Shown: positions 9,302-19,600 of the stretch, piece by piece
How positions within the stretch are numbered: position 1 is the stretch's first letter
How the letters are laid out: the number at the start of each line of letters is the position of its first letter
Assembly: GCA_965261255.1 (NCBI GenBank)
Contig: CBDHCQ010000004.1
Location: 992,001 to 1,056,000, forward strand
Direction: 5' to 3'
Source: Bin80 sp965261255
GTDB lineage: Bacteria; Bacteroidota; Rhodothermia; Rhodothermales; Bin80
DNA: 64,000 nt
Program-made: the position numbers and the translations under genes
Notes under the pieces: model-generated
The model's database searches: none
Told to the model about the DNA's origin: nothing
The model's input: the letters and a program-made list of their open reading frames with translations, nothing else

Positions 9302-10305
9302 CAAGAAACTGTGTGCCGAGCAGAGCTTGGACCGGAGGGCTTCCAAATAAGCATCAATGCTCCGGCTGTGAGGTAGAGGATTAACTGTGCACCATGAACA
9401 AAAACGGCATAAGCTGCTGCGTCTGACTGAGCGATGCCGTATACGGCGGTTAACGTCAGGATCGTGATAACGTGAAACGAGCCTGCTCCGCCCGGTGTGG
9501 GGATCACCATCCCCAGGACACCAATGAACATGATAGCTAAACCATCCCAGTAGGTTAGGCTGCCCGATGATTGTAAATCAAACATCAGGATCGGGATGTA
9601 GGCCATAAGGCCATAGGTCAGCCACATCAGAGCGGTTGTCCACACGAGGCGCCAGCGTTCGGGCGTGCGGACAATCGTTTTGATCCCATCCACAAATGCC
9701 GTGATCAGCGCTAACAACTTGGTGCGCAGCGGAAACGCGGCATTTGAACGTAGTCCAAAGTAGATCGCGATTGCAAGAACCAGGCTGCAGAGGCCAATCC
9801 AACCCCAAGGCAGCTGTGGCCATATGACCAACTCGAACATAGATTGTAGGCGTCCACGAAGAAATAACGAGGTGATAATCAGGCCCAATCCGAGGACGAG
9901 TACATCTGCAATGCGTTCAATAGTAACAGTGCCCAACACGGCGGGGAGAGACAGACGGTGCCGGGTTGACAAGTGTGTGCATCGAGCGATCTCCCCAACG
10001 CGCGGCAACGCGTAATTCACCATATAGCTGATTATTACTGATGCAAACAGCTCCGACGTGGGAATCCGGGAGCTAGAATCATCGGGGATAGCTGCCACCA
10101 GGGCCTGCCATCTATAAGCGCGAATCCAATGGCTGAACAGGGTCGCACCAACAACTGGAATGATCCAGATATAGTGCGCAGAGCGCATAGCCTCCTCGAA
10201 GGCTGCAAGATCAACGCCGCGCAGCGATAGCCATATCAGGAATACTGCTACGAGAATGGACAGCAGGCGCAGCGCCAACGTGCGTAATTTGATTGGATAG
10301 GTCAC
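9301..10305 (-). CDS. Flippase-like integral membrane protein (UPF0104/YbhN, LPG-synthase TM domain type)
   Basis: 334 residues, GTG start. About eight hydrophobic segments are visible, with MVNYALPRVGEIARC near residue 95 and TPGGAGSFH near 268, both hallmarks of the lysylphosphatidylglycerol synthase transmembrane/flippase-like family. The transported lipid is not known. It overlaps the preceding LolA-like gene by 4 bp (GTGA), so the two are probably translated together; a lipid-handling partnership is an inference from that coupling. Confidence 0.82.
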   Translation of the reverse strand: MTYPIKLRTLALRLLSILVAVFLIWLSLRGVDLAAFEEAMRSAHYIWIIPVVGATLFSHWIRAYRWQALVAAIPDDSSSRIPTSELFASVIISYMVNYALPRVGEIARCTHLSTRHRLSLPAVLGTVTIERIADVLVLGLGLIITSLFLRGRLQSMFELVIWPQLPWGWIGLCSLVLAIAIYFGLRSNAAFPLRTKLLALITAFVDGIKTIVRTPERWRLVWTTALMWLTYGLMAYIPILMFDLQSSGSLTYWDGLAIMFIGVLGMVIPTPGGAGSFHVITILTLTAVYGIAQSDAAAYAVFVHGAQLILYLTAGALMLIWKPSGPSSARHTVS

Positions 10306-10979
10306 GATCGAAGGTCTATGACTTCAACGTCCTCAGGTAGCGTGAATTCGAACGTTTCAGGAGGAAGAGGTACGCCTATACGCACATCCGTCAGTTCAAT
10401 TTCCGTGCGCGTATCATCCTGATCCAAAGCGACCAGTCGTGTTACAACACGATCGTTAGCTCTCAGCCACAATGTCAGCGAGCGGATCAAAAAAATCTCT
10501 TCGGCAGGATGCAGTTCGAGACAGAAATATGGGATGCCACTCAGTGTCTCACGAGTGTATGCATGAGCACGGTATAGTTTCTCGTATGAATGGAATAATG
10601 CGCCGGGAGAGTATGCTAAATCATTTTCTTCGACAGTGGTGATGAGGACCTGCTGATCTTCCGGGCGATAGATCCATACTTCGTCACCACGCCCGATGAT
10701 GATTTCGAACAGTGTTTCAATGCGATACTGATCCCCTGAAAGTTGGACACTGCCTGTCAATGTCTGTGATCCCTCCCATAGTTCGGAAGATAGTTTGTGT
10801 ACAAAGGAAGCCTCCATGGTGCCTTGGTATAGGGAAACGACCTCTTCCAATAGCGACTCCGGAGACAGTACCTGTGCAGGCGTATTGGGGGAGAATGAGA
10901 TGGCATATCCAAAAAGGACCAGTACCACTCTTGAAGCATAGCTGATCATGACCACTCGTACGGTCATTTGGGGGATCAT
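10302..10979 (-). CDS. LolA-like outer-membrane lipoprotein-sorting protein
   Basis: 225 residues with an N-terminal hydrophobic leader (about 7-35). The mature part has the LolA/LolB-type half-barrel pattern: SGDQYRIET, DEVWIYRPEDQQVLI, then a C-terminal LTDVRIGVPLPPETFEF ending in a beta-strand. LolA ferries lipoproteins across the periplasm; this protein fits that family loosely and may act on another lipid or lipoprotein cargo. It shares a transcription unit with the downstream flippase-like gene. It diverges from the gene at 11090. Confidence 0.75.
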   Translation of the reverse strand: MIPQMTVRVVMISYASRVVLVLFGYAISFSPNTPAQVLSPESLLEEVVSLYQGTMEASFVHKLSSELWEGSQTLTGSVQLSGDQYRIETLFEIIIGRGDEVWIYRPEDQQVLITTVEENDLAYSPGALFHSYEKLYRAHAYTRETLSGIPYFCLELHPAEEIFLIRSLTLWLRANDRVVTRLVALDQDDTRTEIELTDVRIGVPLPPETFEFTLPEDVEVIDLRS

Positions 10980-11089
10980 GTTCAGTGAGCAACGTGGCCT
11001 TATCTTAGGAATGATTAGGGGTTTGCATGATCAGGTGAAGCTTAAAGACACGTCAGTGTTGGGGCTGAACTTTCATCCAGGCGATCAGA

Positions 11090-11572
11090 ATGAACCTGAA
11101 TCTAAGTTTTGTTAGTGGAGGTCAGACGGGGGTGGATCGTGCTACACTTGACGTGGCCATGAAGTGGCGGCTTCCCTATCACGGTTGGTGTCCTGCGGAG
11201 CGTTGGGCAGAGGATGGCAGAATTCCTGATCAATATGTTCTTCGGGTAACTCCACGGGCCGACCCGGCGCAGCGTACGGTCTGGAATGTTCGTGACAGCG
11301 ATGCGCTCCTTATTCTCGGTGAGCTCCCAAGATCTGAAGGTACTCTGCTTGCCCAGCGTACCGCCGAAGAACTCGGACGCCCCGTTCATCATGCTATGCC
11401 GGAAGAGCATGCTGACACGACATGTGAATGGTTAAAAGCACTTGGAGGTCGTTGTACACTGAATGTGGCGGGACCGCGCGAAAGTGAGCAACCCGGGATA
11501 TATAAGACCGCTTTCGTCTTCCTGGAAGAACTGGTCAAGTGCTATTTCGCCGCAGAAACGAGTGCGTCCTGA
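11090..11572 (+). CDS. Putative molybdenum carrier / Rossmann-like nucleotide-binding protein
   Basis: 160 residues. It begins SGGQTGVDRATLDVAM, a nucleotide-binding loop typical of the putative molybdenum-carrier family (related to the SLOG/YspA group), with PRTVWNVRDSDALLIL-like and VAGPRESEQPGIY motifs further on. The molybdenum role is known only for distant relatives and is uncertain here. Its last 31 bp overlap, tail to tail, the 3' end of the minus-strand aminotransferase gene. Confidence 0.8.
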   Translation: MNLNLSFVSGGQTGVDRATLDVAMKWRLPYHGWCPAERWAEDGRIPDQYVLRVTPRADPAQRTVWNVRDSDALLILGELPRSEGTLLAQRTAEELGRPVHHAMPEEHADTTCEWLKALGGRCTLNVAGPRESEQPGIYKTAFVFLEELVKCYFAAETSAS

Positions 11573-12672
11573 AGCGCGTCAATATCTGAACCATTGTTGT
11601 AGACGTTTGGTGAGACGCGTATCGCATCACCCCGCAGGGAGACGGAAATGTTTCGTAGGGTCAGTTGATCCAACAACAGTTGGCGGTCCACATGGGCGGG
11701 TACGCCGATCCCGAACAAGTGGGGCCGATACGGGCCAGCAATTTTATAGCCTCCATTTTGTACGAAAGGCAGAAAGTCCGCTATAAGACTCGCACAATAG
11801 GATTGAATACGCTCAGGCTGCCACTCTATAACCTGTTCGAGACCTTTGATCATCATCGCTGTATGCGCGAAGCTCGTGGTTTGTCCCCTGTCAAATCGTA
11901 TAGCTCCTGGGCGATACTGGTTCGTGTAGTTTAGCAGCCCGTCAAAATTTTCACTGCCTTGACGTGTGATCCAGCTTTCTTCCAATGGAATGCCGTCAAG
12001 GAATCTTTCGCCCACATACAAGAGCCCGGTTCCATAGGGTCCCATGAGCCACTTGTAGCCAGAGCATACCAGAGCGTCTGGTTGAATCTCTTGTACGTCA
12101 AAGGGCAGCGCCCCTACAGATTGTGTGCCGTCAATAATGAGTGCTGCTCCCACATCCCGGGCTCTTCGTCCAATGGCCTTCACATCAAAGAGTATCCCGT
12201 CAGTCCAGTGAACGATTCCCATTGCTACGACTGAGGTACGGTAATCAATGGACTCAAGCACTCTCTGGGTCCAATTAGCACCATGACCCTCTACCATGCG
12301 TAAAGCAGCTCCGGTACTTTCCGCCAATCGGTGCCAACTGTAAACGTTGCTTGGAAACTGCCCCTGTAAGAGAACTAGGTTGTCGCCGTAACCGACTTTG
12401 ATATTACGGGCAATCGTCGCAATGCCATAAGAAGCAGCGGGAATAAGCGCAACATGATCAGCTCTTCCATTGATAAGTCTGGCGAAGAGCGCACGCACCC
12501 TGTCTGCACTCTCAAAGAACATGGCGGGCGTAATTTGTGCAGGATCTCGCTTGAATCTAAGCGCCTCAATTCCTGCTGCCTCCACGCTGCGCATGAGTGG
12601 GGAAAAGTAAGCACAGTTCAGATAATGTTGTTCGGGTGGCAGGAAAAATTTTTCACGTTGGCACGACAGCAT
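11542..12672 (-). CDS. Class V aminotransferase (cysteine desulfurase/kynureninase-like superfamily)
   Basis: 376 residues from the ATG at 12672. The frame is open further upstream, but that part would overlap the start of the divergent gene and shows no family similarity, whereas MLSCQREKFFLPPEQHYLNCA is a normal start. PLP-binding residues are D181 (IIDGTQSVG) and the Schiff-base lysine K207 (SGYKWLMGPYG). The substrate is not identifiable; related proteins include isopenicillin-N-epimerase-like and desulfurase-like enzymes. It diverges from the cytochrome lipoprotein with a 70-bp gap and overlaps the convergent gene by 31 bp. Confidence 0.85.
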   Translation of the reverse strand: MLSCQREKFFLPPEQHYLNCAYFSPLMRSVEAAGIEALRFKRDPAQITPAMFFESADRVRALFARLINGRADHVALIPAASYGIATIARNIKVGYGDNLVLLQGQFPSNVYSWHRLAESTGAALRMVEGHGANWTQRVLESIDYRTSVVAMGIVHWTDGILFDVKAIGRRARDVGAALIIDGTQSVGALPFDVQEIQPDALVCSGYKWLMGPYGTGLLYVGERFLDGIPLEESWITRQGSENFDGLLNYTNQYRPGAIRFDRGQTTSFAHTAMMIKGLEQVIEWQPERIQSYCASLIADFLPFVQNGGYKIAGPYRPHLFGIGVPAHVDRQLLLDQLTLRNISVSLRGDAIRVSPNVYNNGSDIDALQDALVSAAK

Positions 12673-12742
12673 TTGTTTGGGGATGTGCGGGATAAACCGG
12701 TTACGAGTTGTACCTTTCCGAAGTAGATTACTGATTAATGGA

Positions 12743-15376
12743 ATGGTAAACATAAGGTTTTCGGTTCTTCTAGGTGCACTGGCTGTCTCTGGTTTGGCGG
12801 GCTGTGCGCAACTTGACAGAGGTTCTGATGATGAGCCGCCTGAGTTGATTTTACCCGAGGGATTTCGCTCGGAAGTCCTGTATAATCCCATGAAAATGGA
12901 TTCAAGTTCCTGGGTTTCGCTGGCTACAGACGGGAAGGGGGGCTTGTTCGCGTCTGACCAGTACGGAGCGCTTTATCATGTGAGTATACCTCCAATAGGT
13001 AGTGATCCCGAGGAAACTGAAGTCACGAAGCTGGACCTGGAATTGGGGCATGCACAAGGACTATTATGGGCCTTCAACAGCTTGTATGTAGTCGTTAACA
13101 GCGAGGAAGGTGTTTCTGGACGAAGTAGTGGACTCTATCGGGTTACAGATTCGGACGGTGATGCGGTACTTGACAGCGTGCACGCTTTGACCCAGTTTGA
13201 GGGTTGGGGTGAGCATGGACCTCACGGGGTTGTTCTTGGGCCTGATGGTGCGTCGTTATATCTTGTGGCTGGTAACCATACGGAATTGCCGGAGACGTAT
13301 GACCCTGTTGTGCCCCCGGTTTGGCAAACGGACCAGTTACTTCCCTCTCTCCGTGATCCACGGGGGCATGCGGCTGATCGTCAGCCCCCGGGCGGATGGG
13401 TAGTGCGAACAGATTCGTTGGCGTCCAAACTGGAGCTCATCAGTGTTGGCTACCGCAACGCGTATGATCTTGCATTTTCTGCGGATGGGGAGCTCTTCAC
13501 ATTCGATTCAGATATGGAATGGGATCTGGGGATGCCGTGGTACAGGCCTATTCGCGTACTGCATGTGACCAGTGGTAGTGAATTTGGATGGCGCACGGGA
13601 TCAGGCAAGTGGGCGGAATATTACCCAGACAACTTGCCGGCCGTTGCAGAAATCGGACAGGGAAGCCCGACCGGTGTTGTATCAGGCAAGGATGCAGCGT
13701 TTCCGCGAAAATACCGTCAGGGACTTTTTATTTTTGACTGGAGCTTCGGGACAATTTATCACGTGACTCTCAAGGCACGCGGGGGTACGTATACCGGAAC
13801 TGTTGAGGAGTTTTTGAGCGGAGTGCCCCTACCAGTCACAGATGGTGTGATCGGAGATGACGGCGCATTGTACTTTGCGACAGGCGGGCGGCGGCTTAAT
13901 TCTTTTCTTTTCCGGGTGTATCACGATCCTCCGATAGACGCAGCTGACGGTTCTGTTTTGCCACTTTCGTCTCAGCAGATGCATCGTCGTTCGTTGGAAG
14001 CTTTGCATGTTGAGGAACAGAGTACAGACGCACTGTCCATTGCCTGGCCGTACTTGAATCACGGTGACCGTTTTGTCCGATATGCCGCGAGAATTGCCGT
14101 AGAGCATCAGGCGTTGGAGTTATGGCAATCTGACGCCTTACACGAGCAGCACCCGATTCGTAGAATTCATGCTGCCGTAGCCCTGGCACGACATGCCGAT
14201 CCGAGCCTGGGACCAAGGATTTTACAGGGACTACTTTCGATTAACGCAGTCCAACTTTCGCGGGACCAAGAACTGGACCTGTTGCGGGCGATTGGGCTTG
14301 TCATCATCCGCATGGGACCCCCTGAGGGCGAACTTCGCAGCGAACTTATTGATCGACTAGACAGATATTACCCCTCCAGGGATGAAGCTCTCAATCGGGA
14401 GTACGAGCGTCTATTGGCTGTCTTGCAGGCACCAGGATTGGTTGATCAGATGATGTCCAGATTGCACGAGCTAAGTGAAACCGGTCCAGGACAGGCGTTT
14501 TTGATCTCAGGTGAGGTTGCCGAGCGGAGTGAACAGTACGGCGAGGCCATTACAGAGATGCGGGCAAACCCACCCAGTCCAGAGGAGATTGAGCTTGTGA
14601 TGAACCTTCGCGTCCAGGAGTCAGGATGGACAATAGAGCAACGGAAAGATTACTTCAGATGGTTTCATGAAGCTATGCGCCGCAGCGGGGGTGCAAGCTA
14701 TGTGGGTTTCCTTGAGGATATTCGCTCGGATGCTGCGGAGCTTCTGACCGAGGAAGAGGAGGAAGCCTTGGCCGGACTCGTAGATGCATCCCCGCCGGGG
14801 CAGTCTCTGGCGGATTTACCAAAACCGGAGGGTCCCGGAAGAACATGGAATAGGCAGGAATTGAATTTAATGCTTAATGATGCGTTGGGGGAGCCGCGGG
14901 ATTTTAATCAGGGTGAGACCATGTATGCGGCCGCTTTGTGCGGGACATGTCACAGGATGGGGACGGTAGGGGGAAGTATTGGGCCGGATTTGACTGGAAT
15001 CGGATCAAGGTTCGCGCGGCACGAGATACTGGAAGCTATTGATTCCCCGAGTGATGAAATCGGTGATCAGTACGAAGCTTCCGTGCTTACCACGAACGAT
15101 AATGCGGCAATTGTAGGAAGAATCTTGCGTGAAGAAGATGGCATGGTGTTCGTCAACCAGAATCCCTACGATCCGTCGCAGGAAATAGGTGTTGATGCGT
15201 CAGAGGTGCTTTCGCGTGAAGTATCTCCGGTATCTACGATGCCATCCAGGCTCCTGGATAAATTGAATGAGGATGAAGTAGCTGATCTGATAGCTTACCT
15301 AATGAGCGGGGCAGACCCTGAACACAAATGCTTTACAGGGGAGGAGGGTTGTCAGACCAAGGATGAAGATGAATGA
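12743..15376 (+). CDS. Lipoprotein: beta-propeller sugar-dehydrogenase-like domain, HEAT-like helices, C-terminal cytochrome c
   Basis: 877 residues from the ATG at 12743, chosen because it gives a lipoprotein signal with lipobox LAGC (Cys21). The first ~420 residues resemble PQQ-type glucose/sorbosone dehydrogenase propellers (GLPEGFRSEVLY-like entry, GHAQGLLWAFNSLYV, ENRV-type YRNAYDLAFSADGELFTFDSD). A helical middle (about 430-690) looks HEAT-repeat-like. The end carries one c-type heme site, CGTCH at 733-737, with Met candidates downstream. It would be anchored in the outer or inner membrane and oxidise an unknown substrate, passing electrons to its own heme. A differently arranged relative lies at 20583-23219. 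Confidence 0.82.
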   Translation: MVNIRFSVLLGALAVSGLAGCAQLDRGSDDEPPELILPEGFRSEVLYNPMKMDSSSWVSLATDGKGGLFASDQYGALYHVSIPPIGSDPEETEVTKLDLELGHAQGLLWAFNSLYVVVNSEEGVSGRSSGLYRVTDSDGDAVLDSVHALTQFEGWGEHGPHGVVLGPDGASLYLVAGNHTELPETYDPVVPPVWQTDQLLPSLRDPRGHAADRQPPGGWVVRTDSLASKLELISVGYRNAYDLAFSADGELFTFDSDMEWDLGMPWYRPIRVLHVTSGSEFGWRTGSGKWAEYYPDNLPAVAEIGQGSPTGVVSGKDAAFPRKYRQGLFIFDWSFGTIYHVTLKARGGTYTGTVEEFLSGVPLPVTDGVIGDDGALYFATGGRRLNSFLFRVYHDPPIDAADGSVLPLSSQQMHRRSLEALHVEEQSTDALSIAWPYLNHGDRFVRYAARIAVEHQALELWQSDALHEQHPIRRIHAAVALARHADPSLGPRILQGLLSINAVQLSRDQELDLLRAIGLVIIRMGPPEGELRSELIDRLDRYYPSRDEALNREYERLLAVLQAPGLVDQMMSRLHELSETGPGQAFLISGEVAERSEQYGEAITEMRANPPSPEEIELVMNLRVQESGWTIEQRKDYFRWFHEAMRRSGGASYVGFLEDIRSDAAELLTEEEEEALAGLVDASPPGQSLADLPKPEGPGRTWNRQELNLMLNDALGEPRDFNQGETMYAAALCGTCHRMGTVGGSIGPDLTGIGSRFARHEILEAIDSPSDEIGDQYEASVLTTNDNAAIVGRILREEDGMVFVNQNPYDPSQEIGVDASEVLSREVSPVSTMPSRLLDKLNEDEVADLIAYLMSGADPEHKCFTGEEGCQTKDEDE

Positions 15377-16049
15377 GGATATGTTCAGCTAAACCAGGAG
15401 ATTCCGAAGTGTAGTGCTATTTGGATGTGAAAGGCCATTGTCTCCTCCGCTTGGAAGTATGCAAGGCCTCTGCAATGCATTAGAGTTCTAGAAGAACGGC
15501 AACAAGCAGTGTCTGCAGAAGTCGTCGCCGTTACCCGATAAGCGACGCCGACTGCACACATGTATTCACAAATTGTGTCAGACCAAACTGCGACCAACTC
15601 CCAAGTTGCGGGCAATCGAGCGGCGGGACACCTTGAATGCAAATCGCAGTTCTAGAATACACCTGACCTTTCTTATCAGTATGCGTTTCGCAGGCATAGC
15701 TCATAGGATTTGGGGAAACCAAATACTTATGGAGAACTCTACCTGGATTAGGTGCAAACAAGCCGCTAACAGACTTGATGAATGCGCAACAACGCCCAAA
15801 ATACCGGCTTGTTGGGTGGCTGACTTCAATCGGAAAACGCACTTTAGGTACAACCAAGCATGAATCAATAATAACATGCCCAATATTGCCAGATATATAA
15901 CAGAGAACCAACATAACTGACGGATAATTTCCTTGAGTCGTTACTAAATTTCAGGTAATTAGTAAGGGACTCGTCTACGGCGTTGTTTTTTCTTACCTAT
16001 CCAGGGCAGTTGCCCATTTCTTCTTGGATGGTACAAACACTTGTGAACC
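15377..16049. other. gene-free gap, 673 bp
   Basis: Short overlapping frames exist on both strands (the longest on the minus strand, 15531-15914), but none shows a known domain, a convincing start or a family-like composition. The gap must hold the promoter of the T9SS tail protein. I see no repeat, IS end or tRNA. Confidence 0.5.
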
Positions 16050-16565
16050 ATGATTAAGAGATTTACCTCCATTTTTGTTTTAACTACTCTGATTAGCGTT
16101 TCTTTAGCAACGGCCAACGCCCAGGAATTGAATACCGATCCGACAACGCAGGACTCAGGCGCGCTTCTGTCCCTTACGGTTAAGGGCCAGAAGCATACGG
16201 GGAACGCTCAAAATGTGGTCGCAGTGTTAAAGGTGACGGTGACGGGGGATGTGGGGACCGCGAACGAAGCGCGTCCAGAGTTACCCGAGGAACTGTCCGT
16301 GCAGGGTAGCTACCCCAATCCATTTCGCACGACAACGAGCATTGTATATAATCTGCCAGCGTCAGCACAGGTATATGTTGAGGTATTCGACATACTCGGT
16401 CGTGTAGTCTATACTTCCCCGCTGCAGCAGGTCAAAGCGGGATGGGGTCACAGTTTGTCACTGGATTTGTCTACAGCGAGTTCCGGCCTGTACGTCTACC
16501 GTGTTAATGCGGTGACAGCATTAGGAATGCTTACAAAAACTGGTCGCATGATCCAAGTTCGATAA
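16050..16565 (+). CDS. Short secreted protein consisting mainly of a T9SS type-A sorting domain
   Basis: 171 residues. A signal peptide (about 1-25, ending ANAQE) is followed by ~60 residues without recognisable domain. A full type-A C-terminal sorting domain then begins at YPNPFRTTTSIVYNLP, continues with VEVFDILGRVVY and SGLYVYRVNA, and ends MIQVR. The sorting domain directs export by the type IX secretion system. There is almost no cargo, unlike usual T9SS proteins. The next gene, a metalloprotease 48 bp downstream on the same strand, lacks a sorting domain of its own. Confidence 0.85.
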   Translation: MIKRFTSIFVLTTLISVSLATANAQELNTDPTTQDSGALLSLTVKGQKHTGNAQNVVAVLKVTVTGDVGTANEARPELPEELSVQGSYPNPFRTTTSIVYNLPASAQVYVEVFDILGRVVYTSPLQQVKAGWGHSLSLDLSTASSGLYVYRVNAVTALGMLTKTGRMIQVR

Positions 16566-16576
16566 TCCCCTGAGAA

Positions 16577-16599
16577 ATCTTTTTGTCTATCAAAAAGAT
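16577..16599. promoter_or_regulatory. Perfect 9-bp hairpin between the T9SS tail gene and the metalloprotease gene
   Basis: ATCTTTTTG (16577-16585) and CAAAAAGAT (16591-16599) are perfectly complementary around a 5-nt loop TCTAT. It starts 12 bp after one stop codon and ends 15 bp before the next start. The stem is A/T-rich and contains T-runs on both strands, so it could act as a weak terminator, an mRNA-stability hairpin, or a control on translation of the metalloprotease. Confidence 0.5.
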
Positions 16600-16613
16600 A
16601 GTGTCGTTAGGCC

Positions 16614-19600
16614 ATGAGAGTTCTTGCATTAGCACTATTGTTTTCGGCCTTTTGTCTGCCTCCATTGACACTTTTTGCACAAAGGTTGTCAATTACTCCG
16701 GCGCCGGTGACGATTGTAGCGGGGAAATCAGAAGAGATTATGGTAGTACTGTCGTCGCAGCCGACGGGAGACGTAACGGTGACCATTGCAACGCGTAGTG
16801 GAGCGGATATCAGACTGGACAGGAGCGAACTGATCTTTACGCCTTCAAACTGGAATCAGCCGCAGAAGGTAACGATCATGGCGGATCAGAACGCGGATCT
16901 TTCGGACGACGACAGGGCGCTGATTCTGATTGCGAGCGGAGGCGGCTATGTCGGGAGTGGGGTCACGGTTAGCCCGTATATAGCGTTAATCCAATCACCC
17001 GGCGAGACGTTGCAACTCAATGCGGTATTTCGGGACCAAAATAATGACTCTGTAATGGGTGTAACCTTGGAATGGTCGAGTGAAGATTCCACCATTGCCG
17101 TCGTAGATTCAACCGGCAAGATCACCGCTGTCAGTCCAGGCATAACCACGGTCGTTGCTGCATTTGCCACCGCCGAAGGGACGGCAACAACCTGGGTTGG
17201 TTATCCCAGCGAATTCAAGACTTTCCCCGGACTCAGGATCGAAAACGATGGCTCCATAACACTCCGGACGGGAAACACTACGCTGACCGCTGGCGTGGCT
17301 GAGTGTCTGACCGGCGGTGACACATTCAACGGGAATAGGTTTGACTATCACTGGACGGCTTGGCAGGGAGACACGGGCTCGGGCTGGGCGGAGGTACCGG
17401 GTACGAAGCGGACCAACAACAAGCTGTGCGGCTACGACGTGGCTTCAGCTGCCCCCGGTACGTACCGGCTGGTGGGCGACATGACGCTCGCCGGGGTGCG
17501 GGACAACTATAAGAGCGAAAACGAAGTGGGCGGAGGCAACCGGCCGCCTGTGCCGGTGGGTACAATTTCGGCAAAGTCGGTGAATGTGGGCGACGATGTC
17601 AGTGTGGATGACGTGTCGTCGTATTTTAGCGACCCGGACGGCGATGTTCTTACCTACACGACCACATCGTCGGATCCGGATCTTGCGACAGTCAGCGTCT
17701 CAGGCTCCACGGTCACCGTGACCGGTGTAGCCGAAGGCAGCGCAACCATTACGGTGACGGCCACGGATCCGGGTGGCCTCTCCGCCACGCAGTCATTTGA
17801 TGTCACCATTCAAGTTAACCAGTCGCCTGTGGCGGTGGGTACCATTTCGGCCAGGTCGGTGAATGTGGGCGACGATGTCAGTGTGGATGACGTGTCGTCG
17901 TATTTTAGCGATCCAGACGGGGATGCACTCACCTATACGGCCACATCGTCGGATCCGAGCCTAGCGACAGTCAGCGTCTCAGGCTCCACAGTCACCGTGA
18001 CCGGTGTAGCCGAAGGCAGCGCAACTGTTACGGTGACGGCCACGGATCCGGGTGGCCTCTCCGCCACGCAGTCATTTGATGTCACCATTCAAGTTAACCA
18101 GTCGCCTGTGGCGGTGGGTACCATTTCGGCTATGTCGGTGAATGTGGGCGACGATGTCAGTGTGGATGATGTATCGTCGTATTTTAGCGATCCAGACGGG
18201 GATGCACTCTCCTATACGGCCACATCGTCGGATCCGAACCTAGCAACAGTCAGCGTCTCAGGCTCCACGGTCACCGTGACCGGTGTAGCCGAAGGCAGCG
18301 CAACTGTTACGGTGGCGGCCACGGATCCGGGTGGTCTCTCTGCTACGCAGTCATTTGATGTCACCATTCAAGTCAACCAGTCGCCTGTGGCGGTGGGTAC
18401 CATTTCGGCCAGGTCGGTAAGTGTGGGCGACGATATCAGTGTGGATGACGTGTCGTCGTATTTTAGCGACCCGGACAGTGATGTTCTCACCTATACAGCC
18501 TCATCGTCGGATCCGAGCATAGCGACAGTCAGCGTCTCAGGCTCCACGGTCACCGTGACCGGTGTAGCCGAAGGCAGTACAACCATTACGGTGACGGCTA
18601 CGGATCCGCGTGGCCTCTCTGCTACGCAGTCATTTGATGTCACCATTCAAGTTAACCAGTCGCCTGTGGCAGTGGGTTCCATTTCGGCCACGTCGGTGAA
18701 TGTGGGCGACGATGTCAGTGTGGATGACGTGTCGTCGTATTTCAGCGACCCGGACGGCGATGTTCTCACCTACACGGCTACATCGTCGGATCCGAGCTTG
18801 GCGACAGTCAGCGTCTCGGGCTCCACGGTCACCGTGACCGGTGTAGCCGAAGGCAGCCTAGCAATCACGGTTACAGCCACGGATCCGGGTGGCCTGGAGG
18901 CGTCGCATAGTTTCGAAGTGGCGGTGACGGTGCCGAACCGGGCCCCTACGGCGATCGACACGATCTCTGATATCTCGGTGACCGCGGGTGAGACCTCCAC
19001 GGTGGACGTGGTCTCGAACTTCACGGATCCCGACGGGGACAATCTGAGCTTTGCTGCCTCGTCGTCCAGCACTGCGGCGACCGTGACGATTTCCGGGAGC
19101 ACGGTGACGGTGAGTGCGGTTGCTGCGGGCTCGGCCACGATCACGGTGACGGCGACTGATCCGGGTGGCCTGGAGGCGTCGCATAGCTTTGAAGTGACGG
19201 TGACGGAGCCTGGTTTCAATATTGAACTCTACTTCACCGACAGGGTGTCGGCCTCCGCGCGAGTGATTATCGAAGCGGCCGCTGGCCACTGGGAGTCGAT
19301 CTTGGCGGGCACAGAGGCGGACGACCGCACCTACGATAGGCCACTCACTTGTCATGGCGTAACGTTCACCCCCGATCCCACCAAGACCATTGACGATCTG
19401 TTGATCCTTGTTGACAGCCGTCCGAACGACGGTCAGAGAGGCACGGCCGCTTTTGCTGGCCCCTGCTGGGTCCGCGGCAGCACAAACTTTACGATATATG
19501 GCGCCATGGTCTTTGACAGCGACGACATCGATACACTGCCGGAAGCTACCGGGTTGTACGATGTCGCCCTGCACGAGATTGCCCATGTCCTCGGCCTCGG

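Noticed and set aside
15531..15914. 127-codon minus-strand frame in the gap before the T9SS tail gene
   Set aside because: Cys/Ser/His-rich without a domain or plausible start context; looks random.
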